Shown: positions 8,060 through 17,963, counted from the first letter of the stretch. The stretch: 64,000 nucleotides of DNA from UBA7239 sp964509075 (GCA_964509075.1 CAZDWC010000008.1:124001-188000), one strand, 5' to 3'. The notes: a model not told the origin generated them from the letters alone. Numbers and translations: made by a program.

Positions 8060-8932
8060 ATGAAACACGCCCTCCGCAATCTGATACTTCTGCTGCTGTG
8101 CGCATCCGCGCATGCGGAAGAACCGCTGCTGCTTGCAACCATAAAACCGGTTGGCTGGATACTGGAAGCACTTGCACCTGCCGGCGCCAGAATCGAGGTA
8201 CTACTGCCGGCATCGCAATCACCGCATCACTACCAGCTCAGACCTCTTGATGTCGCACGCATCCACAACAGTACACTCAATGTCTGGGTAGGCCCCGGGC
8301 TTGAGCCGTGGTTTGCGCATGCTGCGCGCGCCCTCCCAGCCAGCCAGCATTTCGCTTTGCTGACGGACACCGGAAACGAACATGAACACGATGAGACCGA
8401 ATTCATTGACATCAATGCCGATCCGCATCTTTGGTTGGATCCAGTGGCACTACGCATGATCGCACCGGAACTGGCCGCACGCCTGCAGCAGATTTACCCC
8501 GCCCAGACAGAGGAGATACAACAGAACCTTGCGCGCTTCGAAAAACTGACACAGGCACTGGACATGGAGATGCATGCCGTTCTGACCCCCGTCCAACAAC
8601 AGGGGTTTATTGTGTACCACGATGGCTACCAGCGCATGGTTCAACGCTATCACCTTAACCAGCGCGCCGCCGTATGGCATCACGAAAACATTGCGGCCGG
8701 CGCGCGCGCGCGCGCCACACTTATTCAATTACTGAACAGCGGCGACATACGCTGCCTGTTCTACGAGCCGGAACACGGTGCCGATGCTGTGCGGGGCTGG
8801 CTGGGCGCCGCAGCAACGCACATCAAACTGGCGGAGCTGGATCCACTTGGTGAAAAACTCCCACCGGGACCAGACAGCTATCCGCGCTTCATGCGAGCAT
8901 TGGCAACGCAAATCGCAGAGTGTCTGCGCTGA
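8060..8932 (+). CDS. znuA: Zinc ABC transporter, periplasmic binding protein
   Basis: 290 aa. Cleavable signal peptide (residues 1-19, ending SAHA). Cluster A-I metal-binding protein: candidate Zn ligands are His in SPHHYQL (about residues 55-56), DPHLWLDP (about 123), YHDGYQ (about 187), and Glu/Asp toward the C-terminus. A short acidic His loop (NEHEHDE) lies between domains, shorter than in E. coli ZnuA. It captures Zn(II) in the periplasm for ZnuBC. A (CG)6 run at 8701-8712 encodes an Ala/Arg stretch. No zur gene lies in the locus. The 8933-9046 gap shows no clear terminator. Confidence 0.92.
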   Translation: MKHALRNLILLLLCASAHAEEPLLLATIKPVGWILEALAPAGARIEVLLPASQSPHHYQLRPLDVARIHNSTLNVWVGPGLEPWFAHAARALPASQHFALLTDTGNEHEHDETEFIDINADPHLWLDPVALRMIAPELAARLQQIYPAQTEEIQQNLARFEKLTQALDMEMHAVLTPVQQQGFIVYHDGYQRMVQRYHLNQRAAVWHHENIAAGARARATLIQLLNSGDIRCLFYEPEHGADAVRGWLGAAATHIKLAELDPLGEKLPPGPDSYPRFMRALATQIAECLR

Positions 8933-9046
8933 TTGCCGGCTCGGAATTGCTGCAACATACACCCTTCGGCATGAGATGATCCAGCAAACCGGTTCCATCC
9001 TTTGGCACCCTCGGTGGCAGTCATCACTGCGTTCGCAAAAAAAATA

Positions 9047-9772
9047 TCAATCCCCGAGAATGCGAAATTCCGCCAACAGAGGACAATGATCCGATAAATT
9101 CGCCCAAGGATTTTCATCCAGCCGCTGCGCGCTGTACAACTGCAAGTTGCGATAATAAATTCTGTCCATGCGCAACAGGGGGATTTTCGCAGGAAAGGTC
9201 TTGCCGGTCTTGCCCGTGGCATCCTGCAATACTTCACGAAGCCGACACCGCAACAATTCACGATGCATGTGCTCGCGCCAGTCATTGAAATCACCGGCCA
9301 CAATCAATGGCCTATGATCCGGTATGCTTTCTATACAACGCATCAACTGCCGCACTTGATGTCTACGTTCCCACGCAAGCAACCCGAAGTGCGCACACAG
9401 CACATGCACACCGTGATCCGTTTCGGCATGGAGAATACCTCGCTGAGAAAAAACACCGATACTGACATCATGATTTTTTGCATGAACCAGCGGAAATTTG
9501 CTCAAAATAGCATTGCCGTGATGCCCATGATCATACAGGGCATTTTTACCGTAGGCGTGATGCGGCCATACGGCGTCTGCCAGAAATTCGAATTGTGCGG
9601 CTGAAATCCAGTCTTCGCGATTTTGAGAGTGTTTTCGATTTTCCCCTACCACCTCCTGCAAGCAAACCAGATCCGCCTGCGTATGGCGAATGGCGCTGCG
9701 AATTTCATCCAGCACGACGGCCCGATTACCGAAATCAAAACCCTTGTGGATGTTGTAGGACAGAATGCGCAT
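9047..9772 (-). CDS. Endonuclease/exonuclease/phosphatase (EEP) family protein
   Basis: 241 aa. The EEP-fold signatures are all present: SYNIHKG at the N-terminus (Asn), VCLQEV (metal-binding Glu), AGDFNDWR (Asp/Asn), and SDHCPLLAEF at the C-terminus (catalytic Asp-His). These enzymes hydrolyse phosphodiesters of nucleic acids or phospholipid headgroups. It starts 4 nt after the stop of the cardiolipin-synthase-like gene. This pairing is common in proteobacteria (YbhP/ClsB type) and suggests a phospholipid-related role. The start at the ATG 9770-9772 matches the first conserved motif; the upstream frame overlaps cls. Confidence 0.85.
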   Translation of the reverse strand: MRILSYNIHKGFDFGNRAVVLDEIRSAIRHTQADLVCLQEVVGENRKHSQNREDWISAAQFEFLADAVWPHHAYGKNALYDHGHHGNAILSKFPLVHAKNHDVSIGVFSQRGILHAETDHGVHVLCAHFGLLAWERRHQVRQLMRCIESIPDHRPLIVAGDFNDWREHMHRELLRCRLREVLQDATGKTGKTFPAKIPLLRMDRIYYRNLQLYSAQRLDENPWANLSDHCPLLAEFRILGD

Positions 9773-9776
9773 CTTC

Positions 9777-10910
9777 TTACAACCAGTAGCGCAACAAGCG
9801 AGGGATCTGCCCGAACGCAAGCAGCCAGGCGTAGAATCGGCTGAGATTCTCCAGTGTAATTTCACGACACAGCTGCACGGTGTCATTCATGTCCTGTTCA
9901 ATAATCTGACGCGCTTCCAATGAAAAAATCTCGATATCAAGCTCCACGTCATGCAGCGTACTGCGATGATTCATGTTGCTGCTACCAATGACAACCTGAT
10001 TGTCTATGAGCATATGCTTGGTATGCAGGATGCCGCTTTCATATTCGTGAATACGAATACCGGCGCGCAACAAGTCTGCATAATATGTGCTTGCCAATGC
10101 AGGGAAAAAAGACACATCGGAAACAGCAGGCACAATAATATGCACATCCACGCCACGCCTGCCGGCTTTTTTCAGCGCACGGACAATGCGCGGGATGGGC
10201 GCAAAATAGGCGCTGCTGATCCAGATACGCTGCCTGGCACTGTTGATTTGCGTAATAAGCGTTCGCAGCCGCGTCTTGCGCAAGGCAGGACTGAAATTGG
10301 TCAGCGGATGCAGCAGATAACGCACAGATAACCTCTCGATGTCCTGAAACCAGACAGCATCGAAAAATTCCTGCAGCAACTGGCAGCGCTCACCCGTCAC
10401 ACGCACGCCGCAATCCTTCCAGTTCAATGCAAAATCCTCTCTTCCGATATGATCACCTGTCACGTTATAGCTACCTGTCCAGGCAATATGCTTGTCAATC
10501 AGGCACAGCTTGCTGTGCTGGCGATTGTTGAGCTTGGTAAAGCGCTCGAAGAAGCGCGTGGCCCAGTCACCGCGCTCCAGTCGTGTTGCGGCCCAGCGCC
10601 ATGGCAGCGGATGATAGATGTGCAAATCCGCACCATTGGCGTGCAGCATCTGTTGCAGATGATCCAGTGCATCGGCAGAACCAACGCCATCGACGATCAC
10701 ACGTACGACCACTCCGCGCCGACTCGCATCGCACAGCGCCTGAAGCACCGTGTGGGCAATACCGTCGATATCAAAGATGTAGGTCTGCAGGTTGATGGTA
10801 TGAGCGGCGCTTTCGATATCGCGCAACAAACCGTCAAACCATACCCGGCCGGAACACACGACCTCCTCGGTTTCCCAGCAGGGAAGAGGTTCTCCAGCGG
10901 TGTAACGCAT
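9777..10910 (-). CDS. clsB: Cardiolipin synthase-like phospholipase D family protein
   Basis: 377 aa. Two PLD (HKD) motifs are visible: HSKLCLIDKHIAWTGSYN near residues 136-153 and HTKHMLIDNQVVIGSSNMN near 310-328. Each supplies one catalytic His. Such enzymes join two phospholipids, or a phospholipid and an alcohol, to make cardiolipin at the inner membrane. No N-terminal membrane segments are present, which is ClsB-like rather than ClsA-like. The start ATG at 10908-10910 leaves a 19-nt gap after elbB; its Shine-Dalgarno is weak, so the start is uncertain. It sits between elbB and the EEP hydrolase on the same strand. Confidence 0.82.
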   Translation of the reverse strand: MRYTAGEPLPCWETEEVVCSGRVWFDGLLRDIESAAHTINLQTYIFDIDGIAHTVLQALCDASRRGVVVRVIVDGVGSADALDHLQQMLHANGADLHIYHPLPWRWAATRLERGDWATRFFERFTKLNNRQHSKLCLIDKHIAWTGSYNVTGDHIGREDFALNWKDCGVRVTGERCQLLQEFFDAVWFQDIERLSVRYLLHPLTNFSPALRKTRLRTLITQINSARQRIWISSAYFAPIPRIVRALKKAGRRGVDVHIIVPAVSDVSFFPALASTYYADLLRAGIRIHEYESGILHTKHMLIDNQVVIGSSNMNHRSTLHDVELDIEIFSLEARQIIEQDMNDTVQLCREITLENLSRFYAWLLAFGQIPRLLRYWL

Positions 10911-10929
10911 CGCCAGCAACAGCCGACAA

Positions 10930-11586
10930 TTACGCGAGCGCCAGCACCTCGGCAACGAGCTTGCTGATGCCGCTGTTCGCCTCGGCAATCGACTGCGCCA
11001 ACATATAGGCCGGGGTAGTCACCAGTTTCCTGTCGCGGTCAACACAAGCCTCCTCAACCTTGCACGCAACATGTTGTGCGCCGGTTGCTGTCACAGCGCT
11101 GGCGGTATCAGCATCATTGCCGATGGTGGCCTTTGTCCCTGCGCCGCAAATCGCGGCGGCCATAACTGGCGCAATGCAGATCAGCCCTATCGGCTTTCCG
11201 GCCAGATGCATTGCCCGAGCAAATGCCAACAAGTCATTCTGCACCGTAAGTGCCGAACCTTTCACCGCAAAATCACACAGGTTTTTTGCAGCACCAAAGC
11301 CACCCGGCACGATCAGCGCATCAAAATCCTCAACGCGTGCAGCTGTAACAGGCTTGATGTTGCCACGCGCAATTCGGGCCGCTTCCACCAGCACATTGCG
11401 TGTCTCACCATCCATCACCTCGCCGGTAAGATGATTGACGACATGCATCTGCGCCATGTCGGGGGCAAAACACTGCACCTGCGCACCCGCCTGCGACAAG
11501 TTAAGCAGCGCCAACACCGCCTCATTGATTTCTGCGCCATCGTAAAAACCGCAGCCGGCCAACACCACTGCCACGCGCTTGTTCAT
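10930..11586 (-). CDS. elbB: ElbB-type glyoxalase / DJ-1-PfpI family protein
   Basis: 218 aa. Class I glutamine-amidotransferase-like (DJ-1/PfpI) fold: VLAGCGFYDGAEINEAVL at the N-terminus and the nucleophile elbow LICIAPV near residue 137. The family (ElbB, formerly linked to early isoprenoid synthesis) has weak glyoxalase activity; its true role is unsettled. The start at the ATG 11584-11586 is supported by AGGAGG 6 nt upstream. An in-frame upstream extension has no ribosome-binding site. It is probably first in an elbB-clsB-EEP transcript. Confidence 0.88.
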   Translation of the reverse strand: MNKRVAVVLAGCGFYDGAEINEAVLALLNLSQAGAQVQCFAPDMAQMHVVNHLTGEVMDGETRNVLVEAARIARGNIKPVTAARVEDFDALIVPGGFGAAKNLCDFAVKGSALTVQNDLLAFARAMHLAGKPIGLICIAPVMAAAICGAGTKATIGNDADTASAVTATGAQHVACKVEEACVDRDRKLVTTPAYMLAQSIAEANSGISKLVAEVLALA

Positions 11587-11649
11587 CGTTGCCTCCTTAT
11601 TCTGTTCACCACGCATTTGGTAAAGGCGCGATGAGTCACGCCGATACGG

Positions 11650-12405
11650 TCAGAATTTGGCTTCGCGCTTTTCCACAAAAGCATCACGCGCTTCCTGGGA
11701 GTCCTTGTCGCTGTATGCCTGTAGGGTAAAGCCCTGCTCCCAACGGTACTTGTCTTCGAGATTGCCATCTTCAATGCCGGTCAACGCTTCTTTGGCCAAG
11801 GCAATCATCACTGGACTCTTGGCGGCAATCTTGGCGGCAATCTCACGCGCGGTCTCACGCAATTGTTCGCGAGGCACCACTTTCTCGACTGCACCGAGGC
11901 GATACGCCTCTTGGGCAGTTATCGCCTCGCCCGTGAAATACATGTAACGCACCTTCTGCACGGGGAACATGCGCTGCAAATGCGCGCCGCCACCCATGGC
12001 ACCACGATCCACTTCCGGCACAGCAAACGTCGCACACTCGGAAGCCACAATAATGTCCGCAGCACCGGAAATGCCGATACCGCCACCCAGCACAAAACCA
12101 TGCACAGCAACAATCACCGGCTTCGGATTGCGATGAATAGCCTTGAACGTATCGTAGTTGCCCTTGTTGACCTTGGTTATCAGACCGCCATCGGTGGCCA
12201 GCTCCTTGATATCCACACCCGCACAAAATCCGCGCCCCTCAGCCGCAATAATGATGACGCGCACGCCGTCATTCTGGCCCAGCGCCTCAATCTCGGCGGC
12301 AATATCAGCCCACCCCTGTGAGGTGAAGGCATTGACCGGCGGCTTGTTGAAGACCAGCTCGGCGATGCCCTGGCTGTCGATGCTTGTCTGAAAAGGCTTG
12401 TTCAT
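11650..12405 (-). CDS. Enoyl-CoA hydratase/isomerase (crotonase) family protein
   Basis: 251 aa. Crotonase fold: CoA-binding and first oxyanion-hole segment GRGFCAGVDIKEL near residues 59-71, and the second oxyanion hole GFVLGGGIGISGAADI near 100-115. It is expected to hydrate or isomerise an acyl-CoA. The start at the ATG 12403-12405 matches family length; the longer frame would run into the promoter of the divergent histidine kinase. It stands alone, so the pathway cannot be assigned. Confidence 0.85.
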   Translation of the reverse strand: MNKPFQTSIDSQGIAELVFNKPPVNAFTSQGWADIAAEIEALGQNDGVRVIIIAAEGRGFCAGVDIKELATDGGLITKVNKGNYDTFKAIHRNPKPVIVAVHGFVLGGGIGISGAADIIVASECATFAVPEVDRGAMGGGAHLQRMFPVQKVRYMYFTGEAITAQEAYRLGAVEKVVPREQLRETAREIAAKIAAKSPVMIALAKEALTGIEDGNLEDKYRWEQGFTLQAYSDKDSQEARDAFVEKREAKF

Positions 12406-12544
12406 TCGATACCCTCTGAAAACTGATGGCGTGTGTGCAATTGGCGAACCGTGTCCACGATGTGCGCACATTCTACTGCATCCTTGCCGCTTTGCTCCCC
12501 AGGGCCAGGCTCGTGCGACAAAAACTTGTGATACGCTCCGATCT

Positions 12545-14932
12545 ATGAAATTCCGCCACAAACTTCTGCCGAGACTGTGCCTGATCTGGATGGCCGCACT
12601 GTGTCTGTGTGCCGCCCATGCCGCAGCGCCAACCGCGCTGGTCAATGACGGAGAGAGAACTCCGCTACAGGGCAGTCTTGATTTTCTGGTCGACCGCCCG
12701 GGACTCGAGCGGGAACAGCTGGCGCAGGGATTCTATGACAACGAATTCCACCGCTATGACGACAGGATAGTCAATTTTCAGCGGCACCCGGTCTGGCTGC
12801 GCATGCACATATCCAACAGTAGCCAGAGCGACCGCCTAGTGCTCAGTGTCGACGACGTGCTCTTTACCGAAGCCGAATTGCTCTACAGCGACTCTTCGGA
12901 TGAAAGCTCACGCAGCATTACGACACAGAAAACCGGCATGCTGCATCCCTATATCCAGAAAAACTGGCATTACCACGACATCGCTTTCCTGCTGAACATC
13001 CGTCAGGACAGCAGCAAAACCATCTATCTGCGGCTCAGCACACCTTTCTTCATGTTGCTGGACCCTTATGTTGCCGATGAAATGACCTACAGCGCCTATC
13101 AGGCCGCACAGGCATCGTGGGGACATCTGATGGTGGGCATCATGCTCGGCGTTTTGCTGTATCTCGCCATGATCGCGCTGTATGTGCGCGGAATCAGCGA
13201 GGTGCGCCACTGCATCGCCTTTGTCTCAGTGTCGTTCCTGGTGCTGCTGTTCGGCCGTGGTTATTTGTTCGGTGTGCTACCCGACAATGCCTGGCTCAAC
13301 ACTCATCTGTACCCGCTGATTTTTTCTGCGCAAGCGTTTACTTATATTGCTTTCTCACGTCGGCATTTCAAGACACATCAGGACTTCCCTCTGACAGACA
13401 AGGCATTGCTGGCAGGAGAATATTTTTCCGCTATGCAGCTGTTTGCCAGCCTCGTTGTGCCGCTTGAATGGTCCGTGATGGCAGTAGGCATTTCAGCTTT
13501 TATCTTGATTGCCATGCTGTGCATTGCGAGTGTCTACATCTGGGCGAACAGCACCAGACGCCTGACAGTTTACATCTTTGGCACCCTGAGTTTTCTGCTC
13601 GTCTGCATACTGGCCACTGCCGAGAACTGTGGATTCATCAGTCTCAACGGCAAGGGACGCAGCTGGTATGAGGCCGGACTGTGTCTGCAAACCATCCTGT
13701 TCGCGCTTGCGCTTGCCGAGAAAATCAACGACTACCAGCGCGAGCAGACTCGCCTGGCTGTGCGTGCTGCAGAAGCCACCGCCGAAAGCCGCGCCAAAAG
13801 CAGCTTTCTCGCCAAAATGAGCCACGAACTACGCACCCCCATGAACGGTCTTCTCGGGATGTTGCAATTGATGGATCACACGACACTCAACGATGAACAA
13901 CGCCATTACATGCACGTGATGCGCAATTCCGGACGCATGCTGCTGGGCGTCATCGACGATGTGCTGGATTACTCCCGAATAATGGCGGGTAAACTCCGCA
14001 TTGAGACCTGCGATTTCGACCTGACAGAAGTATTGAGCGATGTCGAAGCGCTTTTTGCACAAACCTCGCGCCAGAAACAGCTTGACTTGCGATTTTCAAT
14101 AAACGCCAACACTCCGCTTCAAGTACATGGCGATCCAATTCGTTTCCGCCAGATACTCATCAACCTTGTCAGCAATGCCATCAAGTTCACTCATGCCGGC
14201 AGCATCGCCGTACGTTGCCGGGTGGAAAAGTGTGGCGACAGCGAATGGCTGCTGCATAGTGAAGTCGAAGACACAGGTATCGGCATCAGCACCGAACAAA
14301 TGAAGCTGCTCTTTCATGAATACGCACAGGCCGGACACGGCAAATCGTATGGCGGCAGCGGACTCGGCCTGGCGATTTGCAAGCAGCTGACCGAAATCAT
14401 GGGAGGCGCCATTCAGGTTGAAAGTGCACCTGACTACGGATCCCTGTTTCGATTCCACATTCAAGTCACCCCTCCGCACGCGCAAACTCTTCAGCAAGAC
14501 AGCCACACCGAAGCAAATCCAGGAGACCGCGACAACTCGCCCAAGGCCAGAATACTGGTGGCCGAAGACAACGAAACCAACCGTGAAGTAATTATCAGTT
14601 TTCTGCAGCGTTTGGGGCATCACGCTGAATGCGTGAATACAGGAATAGATGCCGTAAACCGCGTCTGCTCCGACGACGAAAGATGGGGGCTTGTGCTGAT
14701 GGATATTGAGATGCCATTAATGGACGGCCTTGTCGCAACACGGAAAATTCGCAGCTGGGAACAAGCGCGAGGCCGCGCCGCATTGCCAATCATTGCTCTG
14801 ACTGCGCACGCCATTCGCGGCTATGAAGACCGTGCACGCGAATCAGGCATGAACGATCACCTGAGCAAGCCCATCGAGCTGAACAAACTCAGGAAAACCA
14901 TTGAAAAATGGTTGATTTCTATTTCAGCATAA
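12545..14932 (+). CDS. 7TM-DISM hybrid sensor histidine kinase/response regulator
   Basis: 795 aa. Order: signal peptide (1-25), periplasmic 7TMR-DISMED2-like beta domain (about 35-180), seven membrane segments (about 190-390), short coiled coil, HisKA with phospho-accepting His about 427 in MSHELRTPMNG, HATPase with N box (NLVSNAIKF), G1 (DTGIGIS) and G2 (GGSGLGLAICKQL), then a REC domain with Asp about 720 in VLMDIEMP and Lys in LSKPI. The start at 12545 gives the signal peptide at once. The ligand is unknown; DISM domains are thought to sense carbohydrates. There is no separate partner response regulator next door, so output may pass through a phosphotransfer protein elsewhere. Confidence 0.93.
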   Translation: MKFRHKLLPRLCLIWMAALCLCAAHAAAPTALVNDGERTPLQGSLDFLVDRPGLEREQLAQGFYDNEFHRYDDRIVNFQRHPVWLRMHISNSSQSDRLVLSVDDVLFTEAELLYSDSSDESSRSITTQKTGMLHPYIQKNWHYHDIAFLLNIRQDSSKTIYLRLSTPFFMLLDPYVADEMTYSAYQAAQASWGHLMVGIMLGVLLYLAMIALYVRGISEVRHCIAFVSVSFLVLLFGRGYLFGVLPDNAWLNTHLYPLIFSAQAFTYIAFSRRHFKTHQDFPLTDKALLAGEYFSAMQLFASLVVPLEWSVMAVGISAFILIAMLCIASVYIWANSTRRLTVYIFGTLSFLLVCILATAENCGFISLNGKGRSWYEAGLCLQTILFALALAEKINDYQREQTRLAVRAAEATAESRAKSSFLAKMSHELRTPMNGLLGMLQLMDHTTLNDEQRHYMHVMRNSGRMLLGVIDDVLDYSRIMAGKLRIETCDFDLTEVLSDVEALFAQTSRQKQLDLRFSINANTPLQVHGDPIRFRQILINLVSNAIKFTHAGSIAVRCRVEKCGDSEWLLHSEVEDTGIGISTEQMKLLFHEYAQAGHGKSYGGSGLGLAICKQLTEIMGGAIQVESAPDYGSLFRFHIQVTPPHAQTLQQDSHTEANPGDRDNSPKARILVAEDNETNREVIISFLQRLGHHAECVNTGIDAVNRVCSDDERWGLVLMDIEMPLMDGLVATRKIRSWEQARGRAALPIIALTAHAIRGYEDRARESGMNDHLSKPIELNKLRKTIEKWLISISA

Positions 14933-14997
14933 AATAAAAACAGTATGATTGTAGATTTATTCACCATAAAAACTGTAAACCGAGCAAGGAAAATCTC

Positions 14998-15471
14998 ATG
15001 AGCGTTACCCACAGTTTCAACCACGATACCGATAGCGTATTTGCACTGATGACAGACCCGGCAGTTCTGGCAGAACGCTGCAAGGCGCTGGGAGAAAAGA
15101 ACATCCAGTCCAGCGCGGAACAGCAAGGCCGCAAAACCATCGTACACCTGACACGCACCGTCAAACGTGACCTTCCCAAGGTGCTGGCCGCCATGTTCAG
15201 CGCCGAAAACACCATCAAGATGACCGAGCAATGGGAAAGTATCGGCAGCACCTATATGGGATCCTATACCGCTGACGTTGTCGGACAACCGGTAGCACTG
15301 TCGGCAAAATTCAAACTCAAGCCAACAGCTGACGGCTGCGAATACAGCATCGACTATCAATGCAAAGCCAGCATTCCGCTGGTAGGAAAAAAAGTCGAGG
15401 AATTCATCATTTCGCAGACTGCCGGCGGGCTTGAACAGGAAATCGACTGGCTGAAACAAAAACTGGGCTAA
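14998..15471 (+). CDS. DUF2505 (SRPBCC-fold) protein
   Basis: 157 aa, cytoplasmic, no membrane segment. The N-terminal pattern (VTHSFNHDTDSVFALMTDP, with KALGEKN following) and overall length match DUF2505, a START/SRPBCC-like hydrophobic-cavity fold of unknown function. AAGGAA lies 8 nt before the ATG. It is followed after 5 nt by a methyltransferase, so it may be cotranscribed with it. Confidence 0.75.
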   Translation: MSVTHSFNHDTDSVFALMTDPAVLAERCKALGEKNIQSSAEQQGRKTIVHLTRTVKRDLPKVLAAMFSAENTIKMTEQWESIGSTYMGSYTADVVGQPVALSAKFKLKPTADGCEYSIDYQCKASIPLVGKKVEEFIISQTAGGLEQEIDWLKQKLG

Positions 15472-15476
15472 CCGGT

Positions 15477-16172
15477 TTGTATTCTGTCACGCATCCTGCT
15501 GCTGCACACTCAGCCAACTGCTGCCCACTGTGCCACACACAGCGGGCAAGCCACTATTGCCGTGACCGAAAGCGCGATTACCTGCAGTGCAGCCATTGCG
15601 AACTGGTTTTTGTTGCCGATAACTTTCTGCTGGATGCTGTCAGCGAAAAAGCCCAATACGATCTTCATTGCAATGCAGTCGATGATCCGGATTATCGTCG
15701 TTTTCTCGGCAAACTTGCGCAACCACTGATGCAATACATCTCGTCGCCAGCACAAGGCCTTGATTTTGGCTGCGGCCCCGGCCCGGCGCTCGCGGCCATG
15801 CTGCACGAGCAAGGGCATAGCGTTGCTCTGTACGACCCGTTTTATTTTCCTGACACCACCGCATTGGCGCAAACTTACGATTTTGTTACCTGCACGGAAG
15901 TCATTGAACATGCGCACGATGCAGCCGCCACATGGGCCACACTGTTTTCATTGCTGAGGCCCGGAGGCTGGCTCGGCATCATGACCAAACGCGTCATCAA
16001 TCGCGATGCCTTCTCACGCTGGCACTACAAAAATGATCCTACCCATGTGCGCTTCTACAGCGACCACACCTTGCAGTGGATCACAAAAAAATTTCAGGTC
16101 TCGCTGCAACTAGCAAGCAGTGACGTTGCACTATTCCAGAAGACAACATTTCCTCGCGACAGTTTTTACTGA
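15477..16172 (+). CDS. SAM-dependent methyltransferase with N-terminal zinc-ribbon-like cysteines
   Basis: 231 aa. Four N-terminal cysteines (CPLCH and CSHCEL, about residues 16-42) form a likely zinc ribbon, followed by a class I methyltransferase core (GLDFGCGPGPALA near 98-110, CTEVIEH near 140). This arrangement is common in methyltransferases near glycosyltransferases. The start is uncertain: no ATG precedes the zinc motif, so a TTG at 15477 is used. It is followed after 8 nt by a second methyltransferase. The substrate cannot be assigned. Confidence 0.75.
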   Translation: MYSVTHPAAAHSANCCPLCHTQRASHYCRDRKRDYLQCSHCELVFVADNFLLDAVSEKAQYDLHCNAVDDPDYRRFLGKLAQPLMQYISSPAQGLDFGCGPGPALAAMLHEQGHSVALYDPFYFPDTTALAQTYDFVTCTEVIEHAHDAAATWATLFSLLRPGGWLGIMTKRVINRDAFSRWHYKNDPTHVRFYSDHTLQWITKKFQVSLQLASSDVALFQKTTFPRDSFY

Positions 16173-16180
16173 GACCCGGC

Positions 16181-16927
16181 ATGGAACGTATCGAATACCA
16201 GTTGATGCACAACCTGGAACAGGACTTCTGGTGGTATCGCAGCCTGCACGCTGCAGTCTGCCAACGCCTGTCAGCCCTGCATCTTCCCGATGGCAGCCAC
16301 ATACTCGATGCCGGCTGCGGCACTGGTGGCTTGTTGTATCAACTGCGCAGTCAATTTCCCCACTGTTTTTTTTCCGGCCTGGAATTCGATAGCGAAGCTG
16401 CGAGATTGGCTGCTCAAAAAACCGGCCTGCCGATTGCGCGCGGCAACGTCAATGCCATGCCATTCGCAGATGCACATTTCACAGCAATCCTGTCACAGGA
16501 TGTGCTCTATCACCGCAATGTCGATGAACAGGCCATGTTGAACGAATGCCTGCGCTGCCTGCAGCCAGGTGGCAAACTGCTGATACAAGCCGCTGCCTTT
16601 GGGTGGATGAAATCCGCACACGACACCCATGTCCACGGCGCAAGACGCTACACGGCAGCCAGCTTGCGCCACGCACTGGAGCGGGCCGGCTTCACGGTAC
16701 AGGAAACCCATTACTGGAACAGCCTGCTGTTTCCCGTCATGATGCTGCAGCGCCTCACCGTAGGTCGCCACAAGACCGGGAGCGATGTGCAGGCCATAGC
16801 GCCATGGCTGAACATGCTGCTACTGCGAATACTGGATATGGAGCGCAGGCTGGGTATACAGTTGCCTTTCGGCGGCTCGGTCTGGGCCCTGGCTACAAAA
16901 CCGGACGTCACACGGCACAGGATCTGA
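16181..16927 (+). CDS. Class I SAM-dependent methyltransferase
   Basis: 248 aa. Motif I LDAGCGTGGLLYQL near residues 44-57, an acidic post-I segment GLEFDSEAARLA, and post-motif LQPGGKLLIQAA, all typical of the methyltransferase-11/25 families. Its TGA overlaps the ATG of the glycosyltransferase that follows (TGATG at 16925-16929), indicating coupling. Together with that glycosyltransferase it suggests modification of a lipid- or sugar-linked substrate; a precise target is not inferable. Confidence 0.8.
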   Translation: MERIEYQLMHNLEQDFWWYRSLHAAVCQRLSALHLPDGSHILDAGCGTGGLLYQLRSQFPHCFFSGLEFDSEAARLAAQKTGLPIARGNVNAMPFADAHFTAILSQDVLYHRNVDEQAMLNECLRCLQPGGKLLIQAAAFGWMKSAHDTHVHGARRYTAASLRHALERAGFTVQETHYWNSLLFPVMMLQRLTVGRHKTGSDVQAIAPWLNMLLLRILDMERRLGIQLPFGGSVWALATKPDVTRHRI

Positions 16928-17889
16928 TGGCTCCCATGAACACCCCTCCTCAATTTGAACTGAGCATTGTTGTGCCGGTGTACAACGGCGCCAGCTCGAT
17001 ACCCACACTGGTCGAGGCACTGAGCTCACTCCAGGTGCCCGGCGGACTGGAAATCATCCTCGTCAATGATTGCAGCCCGGATCACTCCCTGGCTGTGTGT
17101 CATGACCTATGCGCGCTCAATGCTGTTCCGCTCACGGTGCTCAATCTCGCGCGTAACTTCGGCGAGCACAATGCCGTAATGGCCGGTTACGCACATGCGC
17201 GCGGCCGCTACATCATCAACATGGATGACGATTTGCAGAACCCGCCGGAAGAAGTTGTCCGACTCTGGCAACACACACGCGACAACCAGTACGACGTGGT
17301 GTACACACGCTATGCCAGCAAACAGCATGACAGCTGGCGCAATCTCGGCAGTCGCTTTACCAACTGGTGCGCCGATCACGTCATCGACAAGCCTGCTGGC
17401 TTGTATTTGTCCAGCTTCCGTTGCGTGAGTGCATTTCTCGCACAACAAATCATCGCACACAGCGGCCCGTTTCCCTATATCGACGGGCTGATTTTCCAGA
17501 TCACGCAAAATGTCGGCACGCTGGTGGTCAAGCACTTGCCGCGCGCAACCGGCGAGAGCAATTACACCATCAAACGCCTGGTGCGGCTTTTCCTGTCGAT
17601 GCTGCTGAATTTTTCCGTACTGCCACTGCGCATCGGCACATTGACGGGCGTACTACTGGCCGGACTGGGTGTTGTCGGCTTGCTGGCCATCCTGGTGGAG
17701 GCACTGTTTACCGATACCCCGCGCGGCTGGGCATCAATGATGGCCGGCATACTCACGCTGGCCGGCGTGCAGCTGATGATGCTCGGCATCATGGGCGAAT
17801 ACCTCGGCCGCCTGTTTCTTACAGTCAACAAAAAGCCGCAGTATGTGGTGCGAGACATACAACGCAATGCAAAAGCCAGTGGGGAATAA
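16927..17889 (+). CDS. Family 2 glycosyltransferase, polyprenyl-phosphate-glycosyltransferase-like
   Basis: 320 aa. GT2 fold: SIVVPVYNGASSI near residue 14, nucleotide-binding LVNDCSPD, DXD region NMDDDLQNPPEE near 98-109, and two hydrophobic C-terminal segments (about 228-252 and 262-285). This layout is seen in dolichyl/undecaprenyl-phosphate sugar transferases such as ArnC/GtrB. It would charge a polyprenyl phosphate with a sugar on the cytoplasmic side of the inner membrane. Start choices are the ATG at 16927, coupled to the previous stop, or the ATG at 16936. Confidence 0.85.
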   Translation: MAPMNTPPQFELSIVVPVYNGASSIPTLVEALSSLQVPGGLEIILVNDCSPDHSLAVCHDLCALNAVPLTVLNLARNFGEHNAVMAGYAHARGRYIINMDDDLQNPPEEVVRLWQHTRDNQYDVVYTRYASKQHDSWRNLGSRFTNWCADHVIDKPAGLYLSSFRCVSAFLAQQIIAHSGPFPYIDGLIFQITQNVGTLVVKHLPRATGESNYTIKRLVRLFLSMLLNFSVLPLRIGTLTGVLLAGLGVVGLLAILVEALFTDTPRGWASMMAGILTLAGVQLMMLGIMGEYLGRLFLTVNKKPQYVVRDIQRNAKASGE

Positions 17890-17963
17890 CCCGGCTGGAC
17901 TTTAACGCCACTACCACTACCATCGGCGCCAGACACTAACCTCTTCGCTGCGGAGATTCACAC

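Noticed and set aside
8701..8712. (CG)6 run as a structural or regulatory element
   Set aside because: It is explained by Ala/Arg codons within znuA in a GC-rich genome.
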